This document shows positions 34,369-47,277 of a stretch of 64,000 nt of DNA, piece by piece; position 1 is the first letter of the stretch, and every line of letters starts with the position of its first letter. The stretch spans positions 263,001-327,000 of the forward strand of contig NC_092580.1 in NCBI RefSeq assembly GCF_037975245.1. Direction: 5' to 3'. The DNA comes from Apostichopus japonicus. Taxonomy: Eukaryota; Echinodermata; Holothuroidea; Aspidochirotida; Stichopodidae. The notes beneath the pieces were generated by a model, which saw nothing but the letters and a program-made list of their open reading frames with translations, did not search any database and was not told the DNA's origin. Both the position numbers and the translations under genes were made by a program.

Positions 34369-34399
34369 CCTAGCCTGGGGCCATCTGTTCCCTCCCCTA

Positions 34400-37300
34400 A
34401 CAACGTTATTTTCCTCCCACTTAAAAGTTGAACAACTTACATTAACATTTTCAGGGGAGTTAACTAAGGTTTTTCATGGGAGGCATATTGGCTAGGCTAT
34501 GTGGAAAGAATAGATGTTGTAAGTGGAATAACTGTAAGAAAAGATTTAAAGGGAGAAAGGTAAAGTTAAGGGTGAAAAATAACACGGTTAAGGAAACTAA
34601 CATACTATTTTCAAGGGAGGAGACTGTTGTTCTGTAGGCTCTGACTGCATATTCTTGTAGAGTAAGCTTAAGAAAGTTGTGATAGTATGAAAATAGAAAA
34701 TGTGACCAGGTATCTTCCTTGTGTAACTGTTCAGTGATTGGAAGATAAAAAAGTGTTTGTGAATAGGCCGGATTGTTTGCATAGGATTGTATGCGAACAT
34801 GGGGTAATATACATGCGTGGAATTCATAGTGGTAATGGGTCGTTTGCTTGTAATGGCATTCATTGTGGGAATGAAATAACATAGAAAATTTAGCCTATAG
34901 GTATGCCCTCCTTGGTTCCTCTCCTTGTTTTCCTATTTACCAGTTTCTTCAATTACTACAGGTACAAGTGTCTCTTGAAATATGTTCCTTTCTTTCACCA
35001 AACTCTCCTAAATCACAAGACACATTTACTACATGCAGTTGCTTCACTACCTAAATTAATTCTTTCCACAGCCAAGCCGTCTTTCTTTCCTCCCCTGAAA
35101 AACATTGGTTTCAACCCCTAAAAATAATTTCAGGGAGGAAACTATTGTTTTTATTCTTGGAAGTTGGAGAAGAAACCAACGGACTTGCCTGTCATGATGG
35201 AAAAAAAAAAGGAAAGAGAGCTTTCATCCTAAGCTAATTTGTCCGGCTGCGAGTTAGTTTCTTGTGGATGTGTTACTGTTATTGTTAAGTGCTAGATGGC
35301 ATAGCCTAGGCTATGGTAGGCTACTCTGGTAGGAATTTAAAGACATTTAGGCCTAGGCTAATTAAGTTAGGCCTAGCCTAACTGTACTAGCCTTAACCAG
35401 AAAGTAATTAGGCCCAACCAGCTAGGTCTAGTATTTTGTCGGAAGATATAAAGTGACCTACTTTACTTACGTTAATTGTCTAGTGAATAATCATATTAGG
35501 CCTAGATTAGCATTCCAACTAGTATAGACGCCAGTGCCTACGTGAGCTAGCCTATCGTTAGGCCTAAGCTATACTATTATATGATAGGCTAGCGTAATTT
35601 CTCACGCTCGCTGACTCAAACAATGTGAAGTACTAACTTGCTCCATAAAACTAATACACAACCTTCGAGCTGGCGAATATATCTGCCATTCACATTCTTT
35701 GGCAGTTACCCCCCCCCCCCATACAGAATAGGCTACAAATTACAATTACGTATGAATTGTTAGCCAACGGCTGCCAGGAAGCGAACTGCACGTACTGCTC
35801 GTGTAACCTTTCGTGAGCTTTATATACAGATCATAATTCGCGCTCCGTTGCTTAACCTTTGACCACGACCGTGTGCGTCTATGGCAAGCCATGTGGGACA
35901 AACACCGCATAATATATCAACGTATTAATTGAAAAAAAATAAACTAGCAATGACATGCTAGATGCATATCCATTTGAAATCATTACATTTACAACGAAAC
36001 AATTCAAATGTTCTCATAACATAGGCCTAAGGTCATTAAACATGTTGCATGGTCAAGATAATTTATTGAGTTCGCTGCGAATCTCGTCACAAAAGTTGTT
36101 TTAATGACCAATATATCATTACTCGAATGGGTTGGTCTGGCATTAGGCCTAGGCGGGACAGTAGGCGTACTGTCATGATCAACCCGGGGGGGGGGGGGGC
36201 GAGGGTGTAGGTCTGGCGTATCCATGGGACAGACATTCTAAAGATAATAATTTACACTTTTTGAGGGGGCCGGACTCTTGGGGCGAATCTTGACATAAAA
36301 ATGTCAACCTAAAATTGTTTAGCTAGCTGCATGAACATTCTCAGATACAAATTTTGGCAAAAACTGCTTGAATTTTGTGATAAAATGTCACATTTGAGAT
36401 TTTTTAGATAAACTGTCTGAATTTTTAACCCATTCCCCAATATAAATGAAGGTATTAAATGAAATTCACTGTTTCTCTGATCCATGTAGAGGTTTTGTTC
36501 TTAAAGTACAGTCTTACCTTTTTGTGCAGAGTTCTAGAGCATCTGTTCCTTATGCATGTCTTGAAGTAGAGGTTGGGTAAAGGAGAGGTTTGCTAAATTT
36601 TAATAGAATCAAAAGTTATATCTACTTCAGTTGCTGTAACTGTATCTTAGGTGCCCCCCCCCCCCTCCCTCTGCCAGCTAGGTTTCATCTAGGATGAACC
36701 ACTGGTGCTGTGATCGAGTGGATACAGGCAATGGCATTTGAAGCAATGAGGTTTGGCAATCAGGAGGTTCTATGTAAGGTGGGTTTATCATCCAAGAGCA
36801 GTCTACAGTTTTCCCATCTGAAATGAGTTTCTAAATTTTATATAAAATGTTGAATTGGAAGCCACCCGTAGTGTAAGTTGTGATCCATACGCCTGTGCGC
36901 GGGCTTCTCCCACATTTGTGTTTGGTTAAGCTTTGTAAAAATAACTGCTCATTATTATTATTACAAGGGCCGTGTAACCCCATTCTTATCTTTGGTATGG
37001 TTGGAGGGGGTATCTGCATTCGTTGGATGTGTAGTGCAATTGGACACCAAGATCGATTAAGAAACAGAAAACCACATTTACATAATGTTACAGCTCTGAT
37101 ATAAATCTTTGCTTTATAAGAAACTCAAAGGACAGCCATTTATTTTACCACTCCGTGGAAGCTGGAATCCTTTTTATTTATCAACAGCATACATACACAC
37201 CATAATTGAATGATAATTAAACAGTAACATAAAAGATAAAAGTACTAAAACTGAAAACATGATAAGAAAATGACATCCCTTGATCAAAGTACAGTGAACT

Positions 37301-37600
37301 GGAGCCTCTGGAGAGAGATGTATACTAATACAAGCCTTTTAATTAGGTTGTGATATTGTGTGTTCAATCACATCTATAATAATCAACAATGTGGGTAATC
37401 ATTAATAAGTACTCATTTGAGTGTGAAAATAAAGCCTACAGGTTGTCAAATAATTCATTGTTAACAGTTAGATCATATAGCAAACAGAACAAGTAGCTAC
37501 AAAGGAACGTACTTCCTTCATAAAATATCGCCCCAAGTGTCTTGCAGCATATATTATGTAACTTAATTATACTCAACTATCAGAGTGAACAATAGAGTTA
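34400..37600. other. No gene seen; low-complexity and TAGGCCTA-rich tracts
   Basis: The stretch includes two short inverted purine/pyrimidine tracts (34480-35130), TAGGCCTA/CTAGCCTA-rich sequence (35290-35600), a C run at 35710, a G run at 36186-36199 and a C run at 36654-36664. ORFs are short and lack splice context. I cannot support any gene. Confidence 0.4.
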
Positions 37601-37651
37601 ACAACTCTACAGTAAAGGCTACCATTTGAATACTGTACTATACTGTACTAT

Positions 37652-38632
37652 TGTTACGCCCTGCGTGTACCCCGTATTTAGAATGCGCCCAGGGCTACTA
37701 AGAATATGTTTTCCCGTTTTGTTTGAATAATTTACCCTGCGATTTGTTGTCCATTCATTCACCATTCCATTTACTTTTGTTTTATTATGCAGGTCTCTTT
37801 CGCTCTCCCCGTCGTCTGCCATCACCAGCATTCCAGGCATTCGCTCTTTTATTACGCGAGTTGTTCTGTTTACCGTTTATCTATTGTACTTTCACTTGCT
37901 CTCTTTACCTTGTTTAATTAAGACGTTGTTTTTCTTATGTATTTTGTTTTGTGGACACTTAATTTATTTCGTTGAAGTTCGGGCAGAGAACTGGAGACCA
38001 GCGGTGAGCAGCATGGCAATTAGAGTATAGTATTATTTTAAAGGCAAGGTTCATTTATTTTAGAGAGCGGGTCCGGGAGTGAGGGCTGACTACCGGGCGC
38101 GATTCCTTTTGTATTGTACAACTAATAATTTCCCGTCCTGGTTGGCTTCTTTGCATGTTATAGACTCTGGAGGTAGGGTCAAATTAGGGCTCTCCCCGGA
38201 GGTATTGCAGAAGTTAATCGGGGCGGGACCACATTAGGCAGTATTTGTTTAGTCTGCCGTTGGCGCCACGTGTCAGGTATTCACTCTCGTGATTCTTAAG
38301 AGCCGTGCTGCCCACGCCCTGGTATGTAGTGTATTTGTTATTTATTTAAACTGAATCTCTGCCCGGAACGTTGTTTGCTTTTATATTTGTGTACGGCAGA
38401 AAGTCACTGCCTTATTTTTGTTAAGTGTATGTTTAAAGTTAATTAAGCTATTAAATTGTTGATTTGAGACCCAGTTCTCTTTAACTATATATTCTTCTCT
38501 CTTTTTTGTGTATTGGTTCAAGCCCTGCTAGCATAAGTCTTCGCCTCCCCCCTTCCCCTGCCCTGACATCAGGTGGCCTCCAGCTGCCTGATTTCCCACG
38601 CTACCGCTCGGCCGGGGTACAAGGGCGTTACA
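37652..38632 (+). repeat. 5' LTR of the gypsy element
   Basis: It begins TGTTACGCCCT and ends AAGGGCGTTACA, an imperfect inverted pair with TG...CA termini, over about 980 bp. No partner 3' LTR was found in the window. Confidence 0.8.
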
Positions 38633-38636
38633 GAAA

Positions 38637-38654
38637 TTGGTGTCAGAAGTGGGA
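38637..38654 (+). promoter_or_regulatory. Primer-binding site complementary to tRNA-Leu
   Basis: TTGGTGTCAGAAGTGGGA starts four bases after the LTR end. TGGTGTCAGAAGTGGG is the complement of the CCCACTTCTGACACCA 3' end of a leucine tRNA (known sequence class). This fixes the 3' boundary of the LTR and predicts tRNA-Leu priming of minus-strand DNA. Confidence 0.8.
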
Positions 38655-38803
38655 TTATTTTTGTCACCCCACCTCCCTATTTCAAGTTTGCTGGCAGGGC
38701 TTTGGAGCCCCATGGTATTTGCGAGTTATTTTTATTTTGAAAATTTAATATCATACCAAGTTTCTTTACCTTTAAGTAAGCCTGGTTTCTGGAAGGAGGC
38801 GAG

Positions 38804-40109
38804 ATGGCTGCACGACGAGAGAGCGAGGGGGACTCTGTGGAGAGGCTTATTGCCGAGATAGAGGCACTGGAGAGAGAAGCTGAGGTTCGTCAATTTAATC
38901 TTACCAGGGATAGGGATTGGTTATATAATAGGGGTACTTCGCCAGGCAGAGGGGTTCGTAATTCAAATGCCTTAGGTGACTCGTTCCGTAAACTATTATT
39001 ATGCCAGATAGTTATGATGGGAGAAGAAAGTGGGATCATTAGCTGACTCATTTTACAGTCTGTGCGGAGATTAATGGGTGGACGGAATTAGAAAAATCAA
39101 AAATCCTGGTAGCTAAGTTAACTGGGCACGCCCAGGAGGTATATATGGGACTATCATCTACAGACCGTGGTAGTTATGAGACCACTGTAAACGCACTTTC
39201 TAGATTTTTTGCTCCAGCAGCCCTGACTAGCGCTAGAAGGGCAAAATTAAGATCTAGAGTACGGGCAGAGGGTGAGACCTTACCTGGGGTGTGCTCTTCA
39301 ATCCGTCGGGAAGTGATAGAGGCTTATCCCGGCCTTGATATGCGAGCACATGACGAGTTAGCTCTAGAGTCTTTTTTTGGTGCTTTACGTGACAGGGATG
39401 CTAGGATCAGTGGCGTAGGAAGGTACTTTTGAGTGGGGGGGGGCTGAAGATTGATGGCCGGCCTGGGGGAGGGGTTTAAGGGGAGGGGGACACCCCCTCC
39501 CCTTTGGAATTTTTTGCATTTCCAGGTGGTCTCAGATGCAATTTGGTGCAATATAGCACACTTCAACACCCACTCCGTTTTGTAAACTTAATTTTGTATT
39601 TTCACCTGGCCTTAGATGCAATTTGATGCTCCAAATGAGATTTTTTTCTCATTTGGAAATGAAAAGGGGTTTTCTGACTTGCGAAGTGGGGGGGGGGCGG
39701 AATGATACTTCCGCCCCTCCCCCCCCCGGTTCCTACACCCTTGGCTAGGATTGTTGTTCGAAGGGGTAGACCCAAGACAATAGAAAATACTCTGCATCTT
39801 GCCCTTGAGGTGGAGGCTATTGACCAGGCAGAGGGAGTGATGAAACCCCGGCGTTCTGTCTATACTGTTTCGGCATCATCGGATATGGTTGGCGGAATTA
39901 CTGAAAGATTGGATAGGCTGGAAGTACAATTGGGAAAAGGTTTGGAGGACAATGCTAGGTTAAGTCAATTTGTTCAGCAAGGTCCGCCAGCGCCACCCCC
40001 TTTGACTGGGTCTGGGCCTGGTCCCATGCAGTGTTGGAGGTGTGGGCAGTTAGGTCACATTAGCCGGTACTGTCCCTCTAAGCCAAGTAGACAGGGATCG
40101 GGAAACTAG
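38804..40109 (+). pseudogene. Gypsy Gag, broken and interrupted by a hAT MITE
   Basis: ATG at 38804 starts a helical N-terminus (SVERLIAEIEALEREAEVRQ). The frame is lost near 39040-39140 by a shift and resumes at 39145 with the capsid-like region (ALSRFFAPAALTSARRAKLR). It is interrupted at 39408-39743 by the MITE, after which the same frame continues. It ends with one zinc knuckle, CWRCGQLGHISRYC, and a stop at 40107-40109. Confidence 0.8.
39408..39743. mobile_element. hAT MITE inside the gypsy gag
   Basis: Ends are CAGTGGCGTAGGAAGG and (reverse complement) CAAGGGTGTAGGAACC. It is flanked by a perfect 8-bp duplication GCTAGGAT at 39400-39407 and 39744-39751. The 336-bp interior has G- and C-runs and no ORF. 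The flanking gag frame is continuous across the duplication, which shows the boundaries directly. Confidence 0.95.
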
Positions 40110-40141
40110 AGTCAGTCGGGGATGAGGGGTGCCCCTCGACT

Positions 40142-40483
40142 GAGCAAATTGAAGCCCTGCAACGTTTTGGAAATGGGGAGAAGGTCAAGTCAGGGGGAGC
40201 TTTATGTGCAAATATACGTATCTCTAATACCGAGATTGCTTTTTTAGTAGATACTGGCGCTGGTACTACCATCATTAGTGTTCAGACATGGGAGCATTTA
40301 TGCTCTGCAGGTAATTTGGCTCCACTTACTGAGACGGGAGCCAGTTTTGCCGATGTTGATGGTAGGCCACTCCAAGTAAAAGGTAAATGTAACTTAACCT
40401 TCAAATTTCACACCCTGAAGATTCCAGTGCAAGTCCTAGTTGGCGGTATCACTGCCCCTGGTTTACTTGGAATTGACTTTTGA
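40142..40483 (+). pseudogene. Gypsy protease region
   Basis: The frame carries NTEIAFLVDTGAGTTIIS, with the DTG catalytic triplet of retroviral-type aspartic proteases, followed by PGLLGIDF. That phrase matches the conserved (I/L)LG(x)DF element near the end of the protease. A TGA at about 40481-40483 breaks the reading frame before RT, which continues in another frame from 40492. Confidence 0.75.
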
Positions 40484-40491
40484 GAACATGA

Positions 40492-41628
40492 ATGTTTGAT
40501 ACATTGGGAGGTGAACCCCTATTGTTTGTTGGTAGGACCCGCTTAGCTGTTCCTCTTTGTGAGACTCCGCTGGATCAGCCAGTTAGGGTAGCACTGGTTG
40601 AGACAGTCTTTATCCCTGCAGAGAGCGAGATTATGGTGTCAGGGGTGTTAGAATTGATGTATGGAGTGCCCCCGGGGAAGCTGAATGGGCCAGGCCTACT
40701 GGAAACTAAACCTGGAGTGCCTGAAAGCCGCCATGTTATGGTTGGACTTGCTTTAGTTGATACTTCTAGAAGGACTGTCCCTATTAGACTATTAAATGGT
40801 ACTTCGAATCCTGTAACATTGTACAAAGGTACCCATGTAGGCATAGTTTCCCCCATTGCCAACGTTGTGGAGGTAGATGAGGTAGAGAACAATTATACCA
40901 GTGGGTTACCGGCCGAGATGGAAGATTTGCTCCATCGAAGTGGGGAGGGTGTACCCGATTGTGAGCGTATTCGTTTGAGGCAGTTTTTGCAGGATGACCG
41001 TAGTGTGTTCTCTTGCGAAGGTGACCCCTTAGGAAGGATTGGGTTGGTTAAGCATTGCATTGATACGGGTGATGCAACCCCAATCCGACAGCTCTCTAGG
41101 AGACTCCCCTTTCATAAACAGGTAGAAGCACAGGCCGAAGTGAATGAGATGTTGACGCAAGGCGTCATTTCTCCTTCTAAGAGTGCGTGGTCCTCCCCAG
41201 TGGTACTAGTGAAAAAGAAAGATGGCTCTTTGTGGTTTTGTATAGACTATCGTAGGTAAAATGACGTTACTAATAAAGATGCCTTTCCATTGCCTAGGAT
41301 AGATGATAGCTTAGATGCATTGTCAGGGGCTAAGTGGTTTTCTACCCTTGATCTAAAAAGTGGGTACTGGCAAGTCGAAATGGACCGTAGAGACAGGGAG
41401 AAGACAGCCTTCTCAATGGGTAGTGGTCTTTATGAGTTTAATGTGTTACCGTTTGGATTGTGCAACGCCCCTGCCACTTTTCAGAGATTAATGGAGCAGG
41501 TACTTCGTGAGTTACATTGGCAAATATGTCTTATATATATCGATGATATCATAATATATGCCACCACGATAGAGGAGCATTTAGTACGCCTAGGAGAAGT
41601 TTTCGACCCATTAAGGGGGCAGGGTTGA
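40492..41628 (+). pseudogene. Gypsy reverse transcriptase, with in-frame stop
   Basis: 40492-41259 holds the connection region and RT fingers (WSSPVVLVKKKDGSLWFCID) and ends in TAA right after DYRR. The same frame resumes and from 41290 gives the palm, with STLDLKSGYWQVEM, LPFGLCNAPATFQRLMEQVL and the catalytic YIDDII. A second break lies near 41628, where the frame changes again. The polymerase is therefore not made in full. Confidence 0.85.
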
Positions 41629-41685
41629 AGCTTAAGCCTTCCAAGTGTGACTTGCTCAAAAAGGAAGTCAAGTATTTAGGTCACA

Positions 41686-42423
41686 TTGTCTCTGATCACG
41701 GGGTGGGTACCGATCCCAGTAAGATCGAAGCAATCACAGATTGGCCCCCTCCCACAACACGTACTGAAGCAACTAAGGGGATTTCTGGGACTGTGTTCCT
41801 ATTACAGGAAATTTATTAGGAACTTTGCAGAAATTGCCAGTCCCCTACATGCACTAACAAAGAAAGGCCAAAGGTTTCTGTGGTCTGAGGAGTGTGAAGA
41901 ACGATTTCAGACTCTGAAATCTAAACTGATGACAGCTCCCGCATTAGCCTACCCAAATTTTAGTCAGATGTTTATCCTTGATACTGATGCTAGCAATACA
42001 GCAATAGGGGCTGTGTTGTCTCAGACCATTCGGGGTGAAGAACATCCTGCGGCCTATGCCAGTCTTACGCTAAGCAGTAGTGAAAAGAAGTATTCCATAA
42101 CACGTAGAGAGCTTCTTGCTGTTGTAACTTTTATTAAGAATTTCCGCCACTACCTTTATGGCAGGAAATTTTTGTTACGCACGGATCATGGCTCCCTCCG
42201 TTGGTTGTATAACTTTAAATCCCCCGAGGGTCAGGTAGCTAGGTGGCTGGAAGTGCTGGGCACATATGATTTTCAGATAGAAACTAGGCCTGGCAGAGTG
42301 CATGCCAATGCAGACGCTTTGTCGAGAAGTGATCCCCCCATGGTGCATTCCGGAGCATTGCCTGCCAACCCTCCGAAAGAGACCCCAGGGTTTTGTAACA
42401 TAGTTACGGCGGACTCTAATTAG
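41686..42423 (+). pseudogene. Gypsy RT thumb and RNase H
   Basis: Across 41625-41819 and 41686-42423, in two frames, the sequence covers the RT thumb (KYLGHIVSDHG, LRGFLGLCSYYRKFIRNFAE). It continues into RNase H, with ILDTDASNTAIGAVLSQ (first catalytic D), the E in SITRRELLAVV and the TDH of LRTDHGSLRWL. It ends at TAG 42421-42423. Downstream in another frame is the first part of the integrase linker (GPVLNWKESGSRPP), lost after about 42604. Confidence 0.85.
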
Positions 42424-42609
42424 GTTGAGAGCTGTACCAAGGAGCAGCTCAGGGGGTACCAACTAAAGGATAGTAATATTGGGCCAGTGTTGAATTGGAA
42501 GGAGAGTGGTTCTCGTCCTCCCTGCATGGGAGCAGATTAGTGGGTTAGATAGGGCGGCAAAAGCTTACTGGAGCCAATGGGACCTGTTAAGCACACTATC
42601 TTCTAAATG

Positions 42610-45600
42610 AATGGAAACAGTTAAAAAGATAGTTCATACTGTTCCAGTCTTTGATACACTGTGTATGAAACCGGTGGGGATTATAAAGGTAGGTTTTACA
42701 CGCTTCACCATGATGTAAGAAATATAAGGGTAATAAAAGGAATATCATACCATCAAAGAATATATAACATTAACTCAAAGGTCACTGTACATCTTGTCCT
42801 TTGATGTTAAATCTCACTATGCATTCCATCTGGACGGTCTGAATAATAATGTTTTGGAGGTTTCTATTCTCGCTCGTTCTCTGAGATTCAGCCAAAATAT
42901 TTGGCAAACAATGCACCTACAAGATTGTCTGCTTATTAACTACACAATGGTACCAAACTAGGGTTAGGGAACAGTTTGTTTGTGTTTATAATGGAAGGCA
43001 TAATGGGGCTTTATAGCTAAATATCACATGAAAGTAAGTACAAGCAATGAAGGATATTCATCAGAACACAACTACGAGGCAAGTTATAAAACCAACCAAT
43101 TTACTCAGTTTTGAAATGTAAGTAAAAACAGAGGAGCTGTGTGCTATTCATGACCAACATTTTTGTTTGTGTTTACGTCGTATGAAAAACTCAAAATACC
43201 CATATCCGAATGGATTTAAAGAAAAATTGATACCATAGAAAATAAGTTGACAGTCGGGTCAAGTAGCTACTAGATAGTTCCCTAAAAACACTTTAAAGAG
43301 TTTTACTTCAGCACTGTCGAAATGGGTGCAATTAGTCTGTAAATATATGATGCTTGGCATGGCAAAACATGGATGGGACAGATATTGAGACTTTCATATT
43401 TAGAGAGGACAGAAACAAACAAACAAGCAGAGACTTAAAGTTGAATCCAGATGTCCATTTATCACTGAATGGAGAATCGGTTGAGAGAGCATTTCAGAGA
43501 CGAAGACTGCATTGAAAGCTAAAAGATCAATCAATTTTGTGAAGTAGCATTTAACGTACTACACTTTTCATTCAATTCTAATTACCACCAGGTGAAGGCA
43601 ATATTATGCAATATTTCTGTACGAAACCCTTGGTGTATTTCTCCCCCTCCGACCCACGCCCAAAGAGGTGCAACTTCACATGGCTAATTAGCCTGATCAC
43701 CTCTGTCCCTTCTGCTATATGAAAAGTCAAGTAAGACATCTTGATCCTCTCTTACATTTGATCTTTCTGTGGTTTTAAGAATTTTGCATATTTTAAATAT
43801 TCAGGGTGGCATTTAACCCCCCACTTCCCCACACCCATCACCCTTCACCACCAAGAAAAATGAAAATGGATGAAGTAAACAGGGTGAGAGAGAACTTCAG
43901 TTGCTACTGATGTTTGTTCTAATAATGTCCTCATAGATAATACAGAAACCTCAAGTCTGCAATATAAATCCACCGTGACAAAATGATGATATTTCGGTTG
44001 CTTTTATTCCCAAGATGCGCTATTGTTCTTGTTTTGTTATTAAATTTATTTCCTATTCCTGTTGGCCTGGTTACATACCGTCACGAGAATCCGACAGTGA
44101 CGCATCCTGGTCGACCGAGTGGGGAAGGAAACCAAAACTTGCAACAACATCAACAACAACGATAGAGTAAATACAGACTTGTGACACGTTGTGACAAGTT
44201 GTGACAACGTCACAGCAAAATCACATCATTGTAGCAAATGCCCAAAAAGATGGCTGAATTAAGAAAGAAAACAGTTTCTCCTTTCTCCCCTCTTTTTGGT
44301 CGAGGCAACATCGTAGTTTGGAGAGAAAGTCAAGCAATTTTGGGGGATCTAGTTTAAGGAGATTGAAGAATGACAGGGTTTAAAGGTGACATGCACTACT
44401 GTAATTTGACTAAAAGTGGAGCTATATTCCATGCAGGCAATTTAGATTAAAGGAGCACTTTTTTCCCCATTTTTTTTTTTTTAAACTGTTTGTTAGTCAA
44501 ACACTAAAACTAGAAACAGTAAAAACATGGTAAAGACTAACGCTAACAGCTAATATGGACATAGTCGGAGGTTAAAACTTCCTCTTTGTGTAATTTCTAT
44601 CATTTGCACATCGATTATGTTCGTATTTGATATGGAATACATGGTTTGGTGTTTTATTGAGATTTTTCAAGCTGAATGCTACTTTAACTGAACAATAAAC
44701 ATAGAGTCTGGCAGGATCAGCACCGATGTTTTCAGAAAATCTGGCAAATCTAAAATAATATTCTTTGAGAATCTCCTGGGTATTAATTCTCTAAACTAAA
44801 CTATAGTTTCATTATGAAATTATCTTCTTGTATTTTTTTTCTTTCTGATGTTCAGCAAAGATACACACATTACCATAAAAACATTTTTTCATGCAAAAAA
44901 GGGTGAAAGTGAAGCTTACGAAACCAATATCACTTCAAAAATAAATTCAAAACAAAACACTCAATTGAAAAGTAAACAAAAGCTGCAGGCAAGTCTTTCA
45001 AACATGTGAGTCTAGTCAAACCGATCCGAAAACAACTGCAATTTGGGGGGTGGGGATAGGTGGGGGTAGAGGTTGGGTAGAACAGCACTGATCAAACCGA
45101 GTTCACCAACAAAAGTAAAGCAAAGCATTGATTTATGACTCACATAAAAGGTGACATGATTTCTACACTTAAAACCAATCACTTTGTGTAATCATTAATG
45201 AAGAATATCAAAACAAGCCATAACTGAAAGATATTTGTTTCCGAGTAAGCTGGCTTCAGTAAGTTGAGATTGATCAATTAATTCGATCTTATCAATGGAA
45301 GTTTGTTCAACCTATTGATTTTAACATGAAGTGCAACTCCAGTGGCATGTCCAATTACTAGCTTCAGTGTCAATTTACCCACACATTTTACTGGGTGGAG
45401 TGCAGGGGTGGTGGGAGGAGGGCTAATATCTCAACTTTTCCCTGTAGCTCATGTACTTTCTTGTGGTACATTCACTGATATTACTTACATAGAACCTAAC
45501 GGCAGGAATGTGGAGACCATCCGTCATTTTCACCGCACTTTAATAAGTACACATGAATCGTATCCTAACGACTGTCACACCAGGCACATTGATAAAACAA

Positions 45601-46370
45601 AATTGCCCCCCCCCTTCCTTTTATTTTCTCTCTTTCTATTACTTAGTGCTTGTTTTGGATTAATGATGAAGATTTTTACAATTTTTCTAAGCAAGGATAC
45701 TTAAGTCTTTGGCAGCCCATTGGTAGGTGCGGTCAAGATAATGCTTAATCAAATAACATAAAAATAAGTGTTGGGATTGGGGGATAGGCCAGCCAAGCTA
45801 TTACCTAACTACAGACAGAAAAAAAAGACTTTCTATTCTTAAGTAAACTGGTACCTTGATCAAACTTTACCATATTATTAGATCTTGATCAATGTTTACA
45901 ATATTATTAGAGGGTCATCGGGCTGATACAAGTGGTTTACTCTCGAACCAGTGTAAAAGCTTCAATGAAACAGGACACTGTTGTACTGGTATGAGACGCG
46001 TTAGAACACAACAGGTAGCGAGGGCGCTTTATTCTGTCCTTGTCTACAGTAGCATACCCGTACAACTGCTATGTAACCCTACACCAACTTATTACGGTCT
46101 TGTCCATGAAACAAAAAGCCTTATCAGCTGACATACTACTGAACTTAGTCGGTATACTTTATACTAGTATGCAAATCATAAACAATCTATAAACAGAAAT
46201 AGGAGGGTGGCTCTGCTCTTCATAATCTAAAACAAGAGATATCCTTTAAGAATGTGGACTTAATAGATAAATGCAGAGGGGGTGGGGGGTGGGGAGAAGA
46301 ATGGAAGGTAGGGGGGCCAGAGACAAGGAAAATTCCAACGCACCTGTGTTCTGCAAGCATCTCCATAAGT
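42610..46370. other. No gene seen; likely intronic to adducin or intergenic
   Basis: AT-rich sequence without splice-supported exons I could defend on either strand. The remaining adducin tail should start with a phase-1 exon somewhere below 46376 on the minus strand, but I did not find it. A C/T run lies at about 45606-45614. Confidence 0.35.
43983..44165 (+). other. Possible small secreted peptide ORF
   Basis: A 60-codon ATG frame starts MMIFRLLLFPRCAIVLVLLL, a signal-peptide-like hydrophobic run, followed by a polar segment with a Q-rich end (LQQHQQQR) and a stop. There is no splice context, no dibasic precursor pattern beyond the tail and no family recognition. It may be chance in AT-rich DNA. 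Confidence 0.2.
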
Positions 46371-46375
46371 TATAC

Positions 46376-46431
46376 CTGCCAGAACTTCAGAGATGGGTCC
46401 AGGGTGTGTCTTATCCCCAAAACGCTCTTGC
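46376..46431 (-). CDS. Adducin exon (phase 2 to phase 1)
   Basis: This 56-bp minus-strand exon follows acceptor tttcagattag and ends at donor GTATAA. It encodes QERFGDKTHPGPISEVLA and G, corresponding to the adducin neck phrase with TAGPQS(Q)xLAG. It joins in frame to the exon at 47278-47380. Downstream adducin exons, including any MARCKS-like C-terminal tail, were not found, so the gene continues at lower coordinates or is truncated. Confidence 0.65.
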
Positions 46432-47277
46432 CTAATCTGAAATTCAAAGAGTAGACAACATCCTCGTTGGTAACATTATAACACTTCTATTCATAGTCTC
46501 TCTGCCATTAAGGATGAGGCATTAAAAATTCATGCCTTTTGCCACCGCGGTCCTGGCACCAGCTGCAAGGAGCATGTGGCATGAGTGCTAAATGCCTCGT
46601 TCTGTTGGATGCAGGTGTGACCTCATCAAATTTTCATTTCTGGGTAATATGGTTACGGAAACTTCACCGGCAGACACTCTTTGGGACATCTATCAAAGAT
46701 GTCAGAATGACAGAACACATAACATAGCACTAAGAAGACACATAACATAACACTAAGAGGACATTGAATAGTGATACTAAGGAGGAGAGATTTAAGAATG
46801 TTTAAAGTTCTCACAGCAAATTTTTGAGGCTGGCTAAGGGTCTGCTGTGTGTAAAATGATCCTGGGTGGGAAGGGGGTCGGGGGCGTGAGGAAATATACA
46901 CCCACCCGCTTCAACCTACCATAAAAATACAAAAGTAGTAAATACCACATCTTAAAAAACTTTCTTGGGTGAACCCTCCCTACATGTGGAAATGGCTCCC
47001 TAAATGGGGAGTCCGCTCCCTCCAAGGGGAGAACCCTACCTACGTGCGGAGTCCGCTTCAACGAATCCAGGGCAACACCCACTGATACACTTTTACATTA
47101 TCTTTTTTTTTACCACTTTTTCTATAACATACCAGATACATCATTCACTCCTCCGAAGACCGAATTAGGGGAAAGGCGAAAAAATGGGAAAGAAGTCAGA
47201 GGAAGGAGAAAGTGGTGACAAATAACAAAAATAAAACAATCAATTAGAAATAACAGTGTATAACGTCATCAACGTAC

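Larger units (their letters stand above)
37652..42604 (+). mobile_element. Ty3/gypsy element, decayed and 3'-truncated
   Basis: Plus-strand order is 5' LTR, tRNA-Leu-type primer site, gag, protease, RT, RNase H and the start of the integrase region. It ends at about 42604 without an integrase core or 3' LTR. There are multiple stops and frameshifts, and a hAT MITE interrupts gag at 39408. The domain order with RNase H before integrase identifies Ty3/gypsy. The element is dead and older than the hAT insertion. Confidence 0.9.

Noticed and set aside
37652-42604. Active gypsy element
   Set aside because: Stops and frameshifts in gag, protease and RT, a MITE in gag, and no integrase core or 3' LTR.
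45342-45704. 120-codon plus-strand ORF
   Set aside because: No ATG start at the listed position, composition driven by AT and C/T runs, no splice support, and it lies within a probable adducin intron.
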